From Faecalicatena sp. Marseille-Q4148 (GTDB lineage Bacteria > Bacillota > Clostridia > Lachnospirales > Lachnospiraceae), in NCBI GenBank assembly GCA_018228665.1, contig CP073692.1, positions 2,864,046 through 2,928,045 of the forward strand: DNA of 64,000 bases, in the 5' to 3' direction. Below are positions 25,100 through 33,795 of this stretch, piece after piece. The number at the start of each line of letters is the position of its first letter. Position 1 is the stretch's first letter. Position numbers and translations under genes: made by a program. The notes under the pieces were generated by a model. That model was given only the letters and a program-made list of their open reading frames with translations, did not search any database and was not told where the DNA came from.

Positions 25100-26668
25100 A
25101 TGAAGATAGCAGCCTATTGCCGTGTTTCCACAGATAAAGCCGACCAGCTCAACAGTTTAGAAGCGCAAAAGGAATTTTTCTCCGAATACACCCAGCGTAC
25201 CGGAGATGTTTTAGTAAAATTATATGCAGATGAAGGTATTTCCGGAACGAAAATCAAAAATCGCAAGGAATTTCTTCGCATGATGTCCGATGCGGAAAAA
25301 GGAATGTTTGATATGGTTGTTGTAAAGGATATTTCTCGCTTTGCCAGAAATACCGTAGATCTTTTACAGAATGTTCGCAAGTTGAAAGCGTTAGGTATTG
25401 AAACACAGTTCCTTACAGCGAATATGACAAGTATGGGAAATAGTGAGTTTGTTCTCACCATCTTTGGAGCATTGGCTCAGGAAGAAAGTGCCAATACATC
25501 TAAGCGAGTGAAATTTGGTAAAAAACTGAATGCAGAAAAAGGACGAGTTCCTAACATTGTGTACGGATATGATAAAACAATTGGAGACTATTTCAATCTT
25601 GAGATTAACAAAGAAGAATCAAAAGTTGTAAAGCAAATTTATAAGTGGTACACAGAAGAAGGATATGGTGCTGCCAAGATTTCCAATATGCTGAATGAAA
25701 AGGGGTATCGGACAAAGAGAAACTGCAAATGGAGTCAAAATGCCATCTGTCGGATTTTGACCAATGAGATTTATACGGGAAAGATTATCAATGGAAAACA
25801 GGAAATCAGTGATTTTCTGACTGGTCAGAGAAGAGAGAAGGATGAAACGGAATGGCTTGTTGTGGAACGTCCGGAGCTTCGTATGATTGAAGATGAGGTG
25901 TTTGAAAAAGCACAGGAAATTCTTCGTGGAAGAAACGATGCATTCAATCTGAATCATGAGCGACAAAGCAACAAATATTTGTTTTCTACATTGATTAAAT
26001 GTAAAGAATGTGGCTGGTCTTTCCGAAGAACAGTTCGTACTTATAAAAATACGTATGTGCGTTGGGTTTGTTCCGGAAGAAATGGAAAAGGAGCAGATAG
26101 CTGTCCAAATAAAACCGCTGTAGATGAAGAAGAATTGATCCAGGTTTTACAAGAATATTTTAATCGGGTTCTTCAACAAAAAAATAAAGTGATCGATTAT
26201 GTTGTGAAAGAATTTCAAAGAGTGTACAAAGCGAAAGATGAAAATGCAGAGTATGAGAAGGAACTGAATTTGCAGATTGCCAGATTACAGAGAATGCGAC
26301 AGAAATATATGGATATGTATACCGATGATTTGATTTCAAGAGAAGAATTGAATGATAAGTTGGGTGGTACTCGCCAAGAACTGGATCGTCTGGAGAATGA
26401 ATTGAAAATGGTATCCAGCAATTTGACAAAAGGAGATCAGATGGAAAAAATCTTAAATGATACCTTTAAGCAGATTGAGGATATTACAGATGTTCATGAG
26501 ATGACTAACGTACAATTAAAGAGACTGATTAAGAAAATAGAAGTAGACAAAGAGGGAAATGTGGATATTTACCTTCGTTTACTAGGTGATTTGGGATTAA
26601 ATGAAAGCATTTTAGTGGAAGACGAATGTGAAAATAAAACAGCTCTAAATAGTAACGACCAAACATAA
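25100..26668 (+). CDS. Large serine recombinase of the spoIIID element
   Basis: 522 residues. The resolvase domain (residues 1-140) has the nucleophile in 'YCRVST' (S10), then 'DEGISGTKIKNRKEF' and 'VVVKDISRFARNT'. The recombinase domain follows ('GYGAAKISNMLNEKGYRTKRN'), then a zinc ribbon ('CKECGWSFRR' and 'WVCSGRNGKGADSCPNK') and a coiled coil near residues 380-450. It is similar in plan to the skin recombinase and TnpX. AAAGGAT precedes the ATG. The TAA stop (26666-26668) lies in the right attachment site, so integration or excision changes the bases immediately 3' of the gene. It is the obvious enzyme for excising the element. Confidence 0.95.
   Translation: MKIAAYCRVSTDKADQLNSLEAQKEFFSEYTQRTGDVLVKLYADEGISGTKIKNRKEFLRMMSDAEKGMFDMVVVKDISRFARNTVDLLQNVRKLKALGIETQFLTANMTSMGNSEFVLTIFGALAQEESANTSKRVKFGKKLNAEKGRVPNIVYGYDKTIGDYFNLEINKEESKVVKQIYKWYTEEGYGAAKISNMLNEKGYRTKRNCKWSQNAICRILTNEIYTGKIINGKQEISDFLTGQRREKDETEWLVVERPELRMIEDEVFEKAQEILRGRNDAFNLNHERQSNKYLFSTLIKCKECGWSFRRTVRTYKNTYVRWVCSGRNGKGADSCPNKTAVDEEELIQVLQEYFNRVLQQKNKVIDYVVKEFQRVYKAKDENAEYEKELNLQIARLQRMRQKYMDMYTDDLISREELNDKLGGTRQELDRLENELKMVSSNLTKGDQMEKILNDTFKQIEDITDVHEMTNVQLKRLIKKIEVDKEGNVDIYLRLLGDLGLNESILVEDECENKTALNSNDQT
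26663..26667 (+). other. Right attachment junction of the spoIIID element
   Basis: ACATA repeat; the left side is element DNA and the right side (AAGACGTAACTG) is spoIIID. Joining it to 1530 restores the coding frame through the His-Lys of the recognition helix. Confidence 0.8.
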
Positions 26669-26807
26669 AGACGTAACTGAAAGATTGCAGCAGATTAATC
26701 CATTACTTGCAGAAAAGACACGAACAGTATTAGACTTAAACAAATCTGAGAGACATATCCGGGGAGGAATGGCGACACGGGAAAAATATTTACATTTGGA
26801 GCATTAA
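26664..26807 (+). CDS. spoIIID: SpoIIID, 3' segment of split gene
   Basis: Continuous codons from the CAT at 26664 give 'HKDVTERLQQINPLLAEKTRTVLDLNKSERHIRGGMATREKYLHLEH' (written here to show the order of blocks). The parts 'HKDVTERL', 'INP.LA', 'LD.NKSERHIRGG.AT..KY' are the conserved C-terminal half of SpoIIID, including the recognition helix and the basic DNA-contacting tail. It has no start codon or promoter and depends on joining to 1421-1530. A terminator follows 14 bases after the stop. Confidence 0.93.
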   Translation, partial: HKDVTERLQQINPLLAEKTRTVLDLNKSERHIRGGMATREKYLHLEH

Positions 26808-26820
26808 CATAACAATTAAC

Positions 26821-26858
26821 AATGGTTGGGAAAATTAATATTCCTAGCCATTTTCTCT
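26821..26858 (+). terminator. Terminator of spoIIID
   Basis: AATGGTTGGGAA and TTCCTAGCCATT form a 12-bp stem with two G-T pairs, followed by TTTCTCTTTT. Confidence 0.8.
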
Positions 26859-26934
26859 TTTATAGATAGGCCTTCCGGAGTATAATAAAAATAAGAATTA
26901 CTACTCTAAAGGCTTTTTAAAGGAGGAATCGAGT

Positions 26935-27759
26935 ATGAGTGAAATTCAGAGTGTACATTATCCACAAAGTGAAATCCATACAACATTAATACCTGTTACA
27001 ACAGGATGTCCATACAACCGTTGTGCTTTTTGTTCGATGTATAAAGATAATACATATAGTGAGATTCCTTTGCGGGAAATAGAACATGAGTTGATGAATG
27101 GAAATACATATACGGAACGAGTATTTTTGACAGGTGCGGATCCACTGTCCATTGGATTTGAGAAAATGTTTCGTGTACTGGAATTAATAAAAAAATATTT
27201 TCCATATTGTGGATGTGTGGCAGCGTATGCATCTGTTCGCAGTCTGCAGAAATATAGTGTAGAAGAATTACAAAAGCTTCATGCAGAAGGGTTGCGATTA
27301 CTTTATGTTGGTTTTGAAACAGGAAATGACGAAGTATTGCGATTGATGAAAAAAGGGCATACGTCAGAAATTGCTGCAAATCAGGGGAAAAAACTAAATG
27401 AAGCCAAAATCCCATTTTATGCAATTATAATGTATGGAATTGCAGGAGAAGGAAATGGCGAGAAAAATGCAAAGTTAACAGCAGAACTTTTGAATCAGTT
27501 TGTGCCAACCAAAATTATCACAATGAATTTAACAGTGTTTGAGATGACTGAATTGGCAGAAATGGTAAAAAAAGGTATGTTTGTAGAAGCGCCAATAAAA
27601 GAGAAGCTTTTTGAATTAAAAACATTGCTGGAACAATTACACATCGAAAAATCAGTGGAACTTGATACAACGCATACTACGAATATCATCAAAATGACGG
27701 GGAGAATTCCAGAACAAACAAAAGAAATGATTGAAAGAATAGAGCATTTGCTGATATAA
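26935..27759 (+). CDS. Radical SAM protein
   Basis: 274 residues. 'TTGCPYNRCAFCSMY' carries the three cysteines (C25, C30, C33) that would hold the 4Fe-4S cluster, with a four-residue first gap as in YgiQ/Elp3-like relatives. 'FLTGADPLSIGFEKM', 'VGFETGNDEVLRLMKKGHT' and 'YGIAGEG' are the barrel strands that bind S-adenosylmethionine. AGGAGG precedes the ATG. Substrate unknown. It belongs to the host chromosome, between spoIIID and the transporter. Confidence 0.88.
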   Translation: MSEIQSVHYPQSEIHTTLIPVTTGCPYNRCAFCSMYKDNTYSEIPLREIEHELMNGNTYTERVFLTGADPLSIGFEKMFRVLELIKKYFPYCGCVAAYASVRSLQKYSVEELQKLHAEGLRLLYVGFETGNDEVLRLMKKGHTSEIAANQGKKLNEAKIPFYAIIMYGIAGEGNGEKNAKLTAELLNQFVPTKIITMNLTVFEMTELAEMVKKGMFVEAPIKEKLFELKTLLEQLHIEKSVELDTTHTTNIIKMTGRIPEQTKEMIERIEHLLI

Positions 27760-27777
27760 TAAATAGTATCTAGTTTT

Positions 27778-27812
27778 AAACAAAGCGGGGGCACCTGCTT
27801 TGTTTCTTTATT
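27778..27812 (+). terminator. Terminator after the radical SAM gene
   Basis: AAACAAAGC and GCTTTGTTT form a nine-bp stem around a GC-rich loop, then a T-rich tract. Confidence 0.75.
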
Positions 27813-27840
27813 TTATGAGATCAGGGAAAGAAGTGGTAGC

Positions 27841-29202
27841 GTGAGGGAAAAAATAAAAACAGACAGAAGTCATTATCTGTTTGATAATAAGGCATTAGCA
27901 GCATTGATTGTTCCATTGGTTGTCGAACAGTTTTTGGCAGTACTTGTGGGAATGGCAGACTCTATTATGGTAGCAAGTGTTGGGGAGGCAGCTGTCTCCA
28001 GTGTTTCTCTTGTTGACAGTATTATGATTTTATTGATTAATATTTTTGGAGCATTGGCTACCGGAGGAGCAGTAATTGCCGGACAGTATCTCGGACAGAA
28101 AAAGAAGGAAGATGCATGTGAAGCAGCCAATCAGCTTGTATGGTTTGTGACAATTTGTGCAGTGATTATTATGGTGCTGATGTATCTTGGAAAAGATTTT
28201 ATTTTAAATACAGTGTTTGGGGAGATTACTGATGAAGTTGCAGCATATGCAAATACCTATTTGATGATTGTAACAGCATCAATTCCATTTATTGCATTGT
28301 ATAATGCAGGGGCGGCAATTTTCAGAACGATGGGGAATTCAAAAGTTTCCATGCAAGTTTCTATGTTGATGAACTTGATTAATGTTGTCGGAAATGCAAT
28401 ATTAATTTATGGATTCCACTGCGGTACAGAAGGCGTTGCGATTCCGACACTGGTGTCACGAATGTTTGCGGCGATTATGATTACAATACTTGTATGTAAT
28501 CAAGATTTGACGCTGCATATAAAAAAATCATTGCGTTATCAATTTGACTGGACAAAAGTCAAGAAGATCTTATATATTGGAGTTCCAAATGGATTAGAAA
28601 GCAGCATGTTTCAATTAGGGAAAATTCTTGTGTTGAGTCTTGTTTCTACATTTGGCACATATGCAATTGCGGCAAATGCGGTGGCAAATGCGGTAGCAAG
28701 TTTCCAAATCCTTCCCGGAATGGCGATTTCTCTTGCAGTAACAACTGTAGTTTCGAGGTGTATTGGGGCAAATGATCATGAACAGACGCATTATTACACT
28801 GTGAAATTACATTTACTGGCATTTGTAGCGACTATTGTAACGGTTGGAATTATCATTCTGGCACTCCCGTTAATTATGAAAGCTTATAATCTGTCATCAA
28901 AGACTGCAGTTGTGGCAGAGCAGATATTAATATTCCACGGAGTATTTGCGATTGTGTTGTGGCCGTTGGCATTTGTACTGCCTACAGTATTCCGGGCAGC
29001 AGGAGATGTTCGTGTTACAATGCTGATCTCCATTGTTTCCATGTGGCTGTGCAGAATCGTTATGAGTTATGTTATTGGAAAATATATGGGAATAGGTGTA
29101 TTAGGCGTTTGGATTGCCATGATTCTTGACTGGGTCGTTCGAGCTGTCTGTTTTGTATGGCGCTATAGAAGTGGAAAATGGAAAGGAAAGGCAGCAGTAT
29201 AA
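27841..29202 (+). CDS. MATE family efflux transporter
   Basis: 453 residues with about 12 hydrophobic segments in two homologous halves. Conserved MATE phrases: 'IVPLVVEQFLAVLVGMADSIMVASVGEAAVSSVSLVDSI' is the N-terminal helix pair in outline, 'GGAVIAGQYLG', and later 'ANAVASFQILPGMAISLAVTTVVSR'. It exports drugs or metabolites using Na or H gradients. GTG start at 27841; the ribosome site (GGGAAAG) is weak. Host chromosome. Confidence 0.92.
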   Translation: MREKIKTDRSHYLFDNKALAALIVPLVVEQFLAVLVGMADSIMVASVGEAAVSSVSLVDSIMILLINIFGALATGGAVIAGQYLGQKKKEDACEAANQLVWFVTICAVIIMVLMYLGKDFILNTVFGEITDEVAAYANTYLMIVTASIPFIALYNAGAAIFRTMGNSKVSMQVSMLMNLINVVGNAILIYGFHCGTEGVAIPTLVSRMFAAIMITILVCNQDLTLHIKKSLRYQFDWTKVKKILYIGVPNGLESSMFQLGKILVLSLVSTFGTYAIAANAVANAVASFQILPGMAISLAVTTVVSRCIGANDHEQTHYYTVKLHLLAFVATIVTVGIIILALPLIMKAYNLSSKTAVVAEQILIFHGVFAIVLWPLAFVLPTVFRAAGDVRVTMLISIVSMWLCRIVMSYVIGKYMGIGVLGVWIAMILDWVVRAVCFVWRYRSGKWKGKAAV

Positions 29203-29243
29203 ACATAAAGATAAATACGCTGTAAATGCAGATAAGCCCCATG

Positions 29244-29278
29244 CAAGAGAATTTTTAGAGATTTAGAGAATTCTCTTG
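29244..29278 (+). terminator. Hairpin / probable terminator after the MATE gene
   Basis: CAAGAGAATT and AATTCTCTTG are perfect 10-bp arms around a 15-base loop, followed by TCAATTTTCC. The T tract is weak, so termination is probable but not certain. Confidence 0.6.
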
Positions 29279-29383
29279 TCAATTTTCCATTGCTACATTA
29301 TAATAAAAACGTGTTATTGGCGTTTGTAATGTCAGTGGCATTTTTTATTTGGAAAACGAGAACCTATTTGAGGAGGAAAATAC

Positions 29384-30925
29384 GTGAAAAACGAATTAGT
29401 AATCGTTCTTGATTTCGGAGGACAATATAACCAGTTAATCGCAAGACGTGTCAGAGAATGTAACGTTTATTGTGAAGTTCATCCATACACATTAAGTTTA
29501 GAAAAAATTAAAGAAATGAATCCAAAGGGGATCATTTTTACCGGAGGACCAAACAGTGTTTACGGAGAAGATTCTCCGAGATGTCCGAAAGAAATATTTG
29601 AGCTTGGAATTCCGATCTTTGGTATCTGCTATGGTTCCCAGCTGATGGCATACATGCTTGGCGGTAATGTGGCAACAGCACCGGTCAGTGAATATGGAAA
29701 GACTGAAGTTGCTGTGGATACTACATCAAAATTATTTGAAAATGTATCACCAGATACAATTTGCTGGATGAGCCATACAGACTATATTGAAAAAGCGCCG
29801 GAACATTTTAAAATTACAGCGCACACGCCAGTATGTCCGGTAGCTGCTATGGAACTTCCGGGAAAAAATCTTTATGCAGTACAGTTTCACCCAGAAGTTA
29901 TGCATACACAGGAAGGAAGCAAAATGCTTAGTAATTTCGTGTATAACGTATGTGGATGCAAGGGTGACTGGAAAATGGATTCCTTTGTTGAAAAAACAAT
30001 TCAGGAAGTTCGTGAGAAAGTTGGCAGCGGAAAAGTATTATGTGCATTGTCCGGCGGTGTAGATTCATCTGTGGCAGCGGTACTTCTTTCCAAAGCAGTT
30101 GGCAAGCAGCTGACTTGTGTCTTTGTAGATCATGGTCTTCTTCGTAAAGATGAGGGAGATGAAGTAGAAGCTGTATTTGGCCCAGAAGGTCATTATGATC
30201 TGAACTTCATTCGTGTAAATGCACAGGATCGTTTTTATAAAAAACTTGCCGGAGTAGAAGAGCCGGAAACAAAACGTAAAATTATCGGAGAAGAATTTAT
30301 CCGCGTATTTGAAGAAGAAGCACAAAAAATAGGTGCGGTAGACTTCCTTGTACAGGGAACAATCTATCCGGATGTAATAGAATCCGGACTTGGAAAATCA
30401 GCTGTCATCAAGAGTCACCACAATGTTGGAGGACTTCCGGACTGTGTTGATTTTAAAGAAATTATTGAACCGCTTCGCCTGCTCTTTAAAGATGAAGTAA
30501 GAAAAGCGGGACTGGAATTGGGAATTCCAGAGTACCTTGTATTCCGTCAGCCATTTCCAGGTCCTGGACTTGGTGTACGAATTATTGGTGAAGTTACACC
30601 GGAGAAGGTACGCATCGTTCAAGAAGCAGATGCAATTTATCGTGAAGAAATTGCAAAAGCCGGTATTGCATCAACGTTAGGTCAGTATTTTGCAGGATTG
30701 ACTAACATGCGTTCTGTTGGATGTATGGGCGATGAGAGAACTTATGATTATGCAGTTGCATTACGCGCAGTTCTTACAAGTGATTTTATGACAGCAGAAA
30801 GTGCAGAACTTCCTTGGGAAGTATTGGGAAAAGTGACAACCAGAATCGTTAATGAAGTAAAAGGGGTTAACAGAGTACTGTATGACTGTACTGGAAAACC
30901 GCCGGCAACGATTGAGTTTGAATAG
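29384..30925 (+). CDS. guaA: GMP synthase (glutamine-hydrolysing)
   Basis: 513 residues, full length. It converts XMP to GMP using ATP and glutamine. The class I glutaminase is at the N-terminus ('[15 protein letters not shown]', nucleophile C82; 'QFHPEVMHT' His-Glu). The ATP-pyrophosphatase P-loop follows ('[11 protein letters not shown]', about residue 215), and then the C-terminal dimerization region ending 'PPATIEFE'. GTG start after GAGGAGG. The last codons form the attachment site of the following element, and the protein sequence is preserved by the insertion. Confidence 0.98.
   Translation: MKNELVIVLDFGGQYNQLIARRVRECNVYCEVHPYTLSLEKIKEMNPKGIIFTGGPNSVYGEDSPRCPKEIFELGIPIFGICYGSQLMAYMLGGNVATAPVSEYGKTEVAVDTTSKLFENVSPDTICWMSHTDYIEKAPEHFKITAHTPVCPVAAMELPGKNLYAVQFHPEVMHTQEGSKMLSNFVYNVCGCKGDWKMDSFVEKTIQEVREKVGSGKVLCALSGGVDSSVAAVLLSKAVGKQLTCVFVDHGLLRKDEGDEVEAVFGPEGHYDLNFIRVNAQDRFYKKLAGVEEPETKRKIIGEEFIRVFEEEAQKIGAVDFLVQGTIYPDVIESGLGKSAVIKSHHNVGGLPDCVDFKEIIEPLRLLFKDEVRKAGLELGIPEYLVFRQPFPGPGLGVRIIGEVTPEKVRIVQEADAIYREEIAKAGIASTLGQYFAGLTNMRSVGCMGDERTYDYAVALRAVLTSDFMTAESAELPWEVLGKVTTRIVNEVKGVNRVLYDCTGKPPATIEFE
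30917..30924 (+). other. Candidate left attachment core at the guaA 3' end
   Basis: TTTGAATA, spanning the last codons of guaA. The same eight bases recur at 45656-45663, ahead of a hairpin that could be the original guaA terminator. Confidence 0.5.
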
Positions 30926-30934
30926 TTGCTACAT

Positions 30935-30980
30935 CTCTGGAAAGTCTTGATTTATAAGGCTTTCCAGAGGCTTTTCTTTT
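30935..30980 (+). terminator. Terminator downstream of guaA (element-borne)
   Basis: CTCTGGAAAG and CTTTCCAGAG form a 10-bp perfect stem followed by GCTTTTCTTTT. It lies just inside the inserted element and would replace the displaced guaA terminator. Confidence 0.85.
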
Positions 30981-30982
30981 TA

Positions 30983-31019
30983 TTGGCTACAAATTGGCTA
31001 CATCTGCCAGTTGGCTACT
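30983..31019. repeat. Integrase arm-type repeats, left end
   Basis: TTGGCTACA at 30983-30991 and 30994-31002 and TTGGCTACT at 31011-31019. They overlap the 3' end of the integrase gene. A matching pair (GTGGCTACA, TTGGCTACA) at 45530-45538 and 45541-45549 lies near the opposite end with the same 11-base spacing. Confidence 0.55.
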
Positions 31020-32105
31020 ATCTGGGACTGTTGTTCCGTTGATAAGGTTTTCAAGCTGTTGTGCGACTTCGGCTTGTTTGTTTGGATACAGATGACTGTA
31101 AGTATTTAAGGTTGTCTGTATTTTTTCATGCCCTAAACGGTCAGCAATCAGAAGTGGCTGGCATCCCATCTCAATCAAAAGGCTGGCATGGGAGTGACGG
31201 AGATCATGCACACGAATCTTCTTTACACCGGATTTTTTACATCCTCTGAGCATTTCATGGTTCAGGAAATGTTTGGTGTAAGGGAAAAGCCTGTCGTTAG
31301 GCTGAATCTCATAACACTTATCCATATAGGTTTTCAAACAATCAGCAAGTGTTTGTGGTATCGTGATAACCCGGTTACTTTTCGGTGTTTTAGGTGCCCA
31401 GACAACATCTTTACCATTGATTCTCTGGAAGGTTTTGCTGATGGCGATGGTATTATTTTTCAAGTCTACATCAGCCGGTGTTAAAGCACACAGTTCGCCT
31501 ACCCGCATTCCAGTATAGTACATGGTCATGAAGGCTGTATAAGAAGCTGGCTTATCCTGTACGGCTGCTATAAATTGTTCAAATTCTGCCTTTGTCCAGA
31601 ACTGCATTTCTTCTGCATTGCTCTTTCCCATGCTCCCAGCCTTTGTGCATGGATTTTCCCGCAAATCATAATATTTCACTGCATAATTGAACATAGCGGT
31701 AATCTGGTTGTTGATCGCTCTAAGGTAGGTCTGAGCATAAGGCTTTCCGTTCTTATCACGATATGCAGTCAATCCGTTCTGCCATTTACGGATATCCTTT
31801 GGAGTAATCTCATTGATCGGGATTTTTCCGAATACTGGAAGGATTTTCTTATCTATCATATAACGCTTGCTGATAATGGTGGATTCTTTCAGACGGTGTC
31901 CCATATCCTCAAAATAAAGATCTACAAAATCCCGAAACAGCATACCCATATCTGCATTGGCTTTGTTGAGAAAGTCTCTTTCCCACTCCAGAGCCTCTTT
32001 TTTTGTGGCAAAACCACGTTTTTTCTTATGGATGGTCTTTCCTGTATAGTCTTTGACACGTACCTGTGACATCCATTTCCCTGTTGTATCTTTTGTTACT
32101 GACAA
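30987..32105 (-). CDS. int: Tyrosine recombinase/integrase
   Basis: 372 residues, complete. The N-terminal AP2-like arm-binding region ('KDTTGKWMSQVRVKDYTGK') precedes a SAM-like core-binding domain (about residues 55-150). The catalytic domain shows R in 'TGMRVGELCAL', 'HDLRHSHASLL' (HxxR) and 'LGHEKIQTTLNTYSH' (H and the nucleophilic Tyr). It is of the Tn916/ICE type and presumably integrates at guaA, which it adjoins. Its 3' end contains arm-type repeats. Confidence 0.95.
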   Translation of the reverse strand: MSVTKDTTGKWMSQVRVKDYTGKTIHKKKRGFATKKEALEWERDFLNKANADMGMLFRDFVDLYFEDMGHRLKESTIISKRYMIDKKILPVFGKIPINEITPKDIRKWQNGLTAYRDKNGKPYAQTYLRAINNQITAMFNYAVKYYDLRENPCTKAGSMGKSNAEEMQFWTKAEFEQFIAAVQDKPASYTAFMTMYYTGMRVGELCALTPADVDLKNNTIAISKTFQRINGKDVVWAPKTPKSNRVITIPQTLADCLKTYMDKCYEIQPNDRLFPYTKHFLNHEMLRGCKKSGVKKIRVHDLRHSHASLLIEMGCQPLLIADRLGHEKIQTTLNTYSHLYPNKQAEVAQQLENLINGTTVPDSSQLADVANL

Positions 32106-32151
32106 TTACATCATTCCTTTCATAAGAGCTTTCAACTCATCTTATGTAGGT

Positions 32152-32736
32152 CTATTTGCCAGAAAAAAGAGCATTCCTTCTTTTTAACCGTTCTTCAGTA
32201 TCGAGATTTTCCGGTTCTTTCATCTCTACACCCTGTGAAGCATAGTAGGCAAGAGTTTTATCTTTCCAATCTTCATAGGCATCTTTAGCCATGCAATACT
32301 GCTGGAAAGATTCCCTGTTGTTTTCCCATTCTTCGAGGAACAGGCACATATCTGCATTCTGTTCGGCAGATTTGTCTTTTCCGTCAAAAGTAATGGAACA
32401 TTGCCAGCCATCATGGTGGGGCGGTCTTTTGGTTTCTATGGAAAAGTGCAGTCCGCTGATTTTTTCCAGTTGAAACAAACATTCCATAACATCAGAGAGA
32501 CAGTCAAATTTGAAATCCCCTGTCTGATGTCCGAGAAGATAGGTAGAAGTAGTATCGAGCACTTTAGCCAATTCATTGACCATTGCGATTGATACTTCAA
32601 TTTCCCCACTTTCATATTTTTGGATGGTACGGAGAGATTTTCCAAGAAGGTTTGCTAAATCTTTCTGGTTGTACCCTCTTTTTTTTCGGAGTGTTTTAAT
32701 CCGTTCTCCTATTGTTGAAACTTCCATTTCGTTCAT
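32152..32736 (-). CDS. Xre-family transcriptional regulator
   Basis: 194 residues. HTH_3 at residues 8-65 ('GERIKTLRKKRGYNQKDLANLLGKSLRTIQKYESG'). The C-terminal 120 residues are an unassigned domain with many acidic and aromatic residues. GAGGTG precedes the ATG on the minus strand. It is divergent from the excisionase-primase operon, with operator-like repeats between, typical of a repressor controlling excision. Confidence 0.9.
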   Translation of the reverse strand: MNEMEVSTIGERIKTLRKKRGYNQKDLANLLGKSLRTIQKYESGEIEVSIAMVNELAKVLDTTSTYLLGHQTGDFKFDCLSDVMECLFQLEKISGLHFSIETKRPPHHDGWQCSITFDGKDKSAEQNADMCLFLEEWENNRESFQQYCMAKDAYEDWKDKTLAYYASQGVEMKEPENLDTEERLKRRNALFSGK

Positions 32737-32808
32737 TTTTTATTCACCTCATGGATAATATAACACGAAATAAAACGAATTGCAAGTGCGTAATATTGAA
32801 AATATATG

Positions 32809-32837
32809 TTGACAAATACGAAAAAGAAACGTATGAT
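32809..32837 (+). promoter_or_regulatory. Promoter with overlapping operator for the excisionase-primase operon
   Basis: TTGACA (32809-32814), 17 bases, TATGAT (32832-32837). An inverted pair ATACG-N9-CGTAT (32816-32834) fills the spacer. Related AAGTGC/GCGTAC-type sequences recur through 32780-32920. Repression by the divergent Xre protein is the natural reading. Confidence 0.7.
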
Positions 32838-32950
32838 ATAAATGCGAACTAAAAGTGCATATTAAAAACGTATTAAATAATAAATATGAGATAAAAGCGT
32901 ACTTTAATAGCACTTTGGATAGATAGAAAGCAGAAAAAGGAGGAGATTGT

Positions 32951-33145
32951 ATGCAGATTAATGTATCTTATATTACCGCAAATGACATTATGGAGATTCT
33001 CGGGGTTGGGAGAAGCAAAGCCTATGAGATTGTGCGGATAATGAATGAGGAACTGGAAAATGCCGGATATAACATCATCAAGGGGAAAGTTCCAGTCAGG
33101 TATTTTCAGAAAAAATATTATGGCTGTGAGATGAAAATGGAATGA
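32951..33145 (+). CDS. Small HTH protein, excisionase-like
   Basis: 64 residues after AAAGGAGGAG. A MerR/excisionase-type helix-turn-helix is visible in 'TANDIMEILGVGRSKAYEIV' followed by a winged segment 'KGKVPVRYFQKKYYG'. A homologue precedes the second integrase at 46380-46568. It probably directs excision or activates the operon. The next start overlaps its stop (ATGA-type). Confidence 0.75.
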   Translation: MQINVSYITANDIMEILGVGRSKAYEIVRIMNEELENAGYNIIKGKVPVRYFQKKYYGCEMKME

Positions 33146-33795
33146 ATATCTTTCAGACAGTAAAAGAAAACGTAACTGCAAGGCAGGCAGCCGAACAGTA
33201 CGGATTAAAAGTTAATAAAAACGGGATGGTCTGTTGCCCCTTTCATGATGACAGGCATCCCAGTATGAAAGTAGACAAAGGATTTTGCTGTTTCGCCTGT
33301 GGTTCGAAGGGGGATGTGATCACATTTGTGGCAGATTTCTTTCATCTTGCACCATTGGAAGCAGCAAAGAAACTGGCAGAAGATTTTCAGATACCTATTT
33401 TTACAGATAACGCAAAGAAAAGGAATACCAGTAAGAAGAAAGAAAAACTGAAAAGAACATTGTACCAGACCGAAAAGAAATTTGAAGAATGGGAACGGGA
33501 AAGTATCTGCATTTTATCGGATTATCTTCATCTGCTGGAAGAATGGAAAATAAGATACGCACCAAAAATGCCAGAGGAAGAATGGAAAGCAGAATTTATA
33601 GAAGCCTGTCAGCAGACAGAAAAGATAAATTACTATCTGGATTTACTGGTGTTTGGGGAGTTACAGGACAGGATTGAATTTTTACTGGATAGTGGGAAGG
33701 ATGTGAAAAGAATTGAAGAACGAATGGAAAGATATAGACGAAACAACAAGGAACAGACTGGAAGAAGCATTGGATCAGAGGAAACTGAACTCTAA
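33142..33795 (+). CDS. CHC2 zinc-finger primase-type protein
   Basis: 217 residues. 'CCPFHDDRHPSMKVDKGFCCFACGSKGDVITFV' in outline is the DnaG CHC2 zinc finger (C-x2-H, C-x2-C), residues about 30-65. The rest is helical without a Toprim domain, so it supplies DNA recognition for the helicase encoded next. Overlaps the upstream gene by four bases and the next by about 80. Confidence 0.88.
   Translation: MNIFQTVKENVTARQAAEQYGLKVNKNGMVCCPFHDDRHPSMKVDKGFCCFACGSKGDVITFVADFFHLAPLEAAKKLAEDFQIPIFTDNAKKRNTSKKKEKLKRTLYQTEKKFEEWERESICILSDYLHLLEEWKIRYAPKMPEEEWKAEFIEACQQTEKINYYLDLLVFGELQDRIEFLLDSGKDVKRIEERMERYRRNNKEQTGRSIGSEETEL

Larger units (their letters stand above)
1531..26662. mobile_element. 25.1-kb skin-like / mobilizable element interrupting spoIIID
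   Basis: Direct repeats ACATA at 1531-1535 and 26663-26667 mark the junctions. The intervening 25,132 bp carries a large serine recombinase against the right junction, a mobilization module (ssb, DUF3847, MobA/MobL), a primase-helicase, a TnpW-like protein and defence-type cargo. Removal of one repeat plus the insert rebuilds spoIIID without any indel. The layout combines the skin principle (a sporulation gene interrupted, recombinase at the edge) with a serine-recombinase IME resembling the Tn4451 group. Whether excision occurs during sporulation cannot be read from sequence. Confidence 0.88.

Noticed and set aside
29203..29383. Purine riboswitch upstream of guaA
   Set aside because: The conserved TATA...GGTTTCTAC-type core is absent. 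Only the hairpin at 29244-29278 and a weak stem near 29330 are visible.
30917..30924. Insertion of the second element into a tRNA gene
   Set aside because: The sequence at the junction is the 3' end of guaA; no tRNA-like sequence is present.
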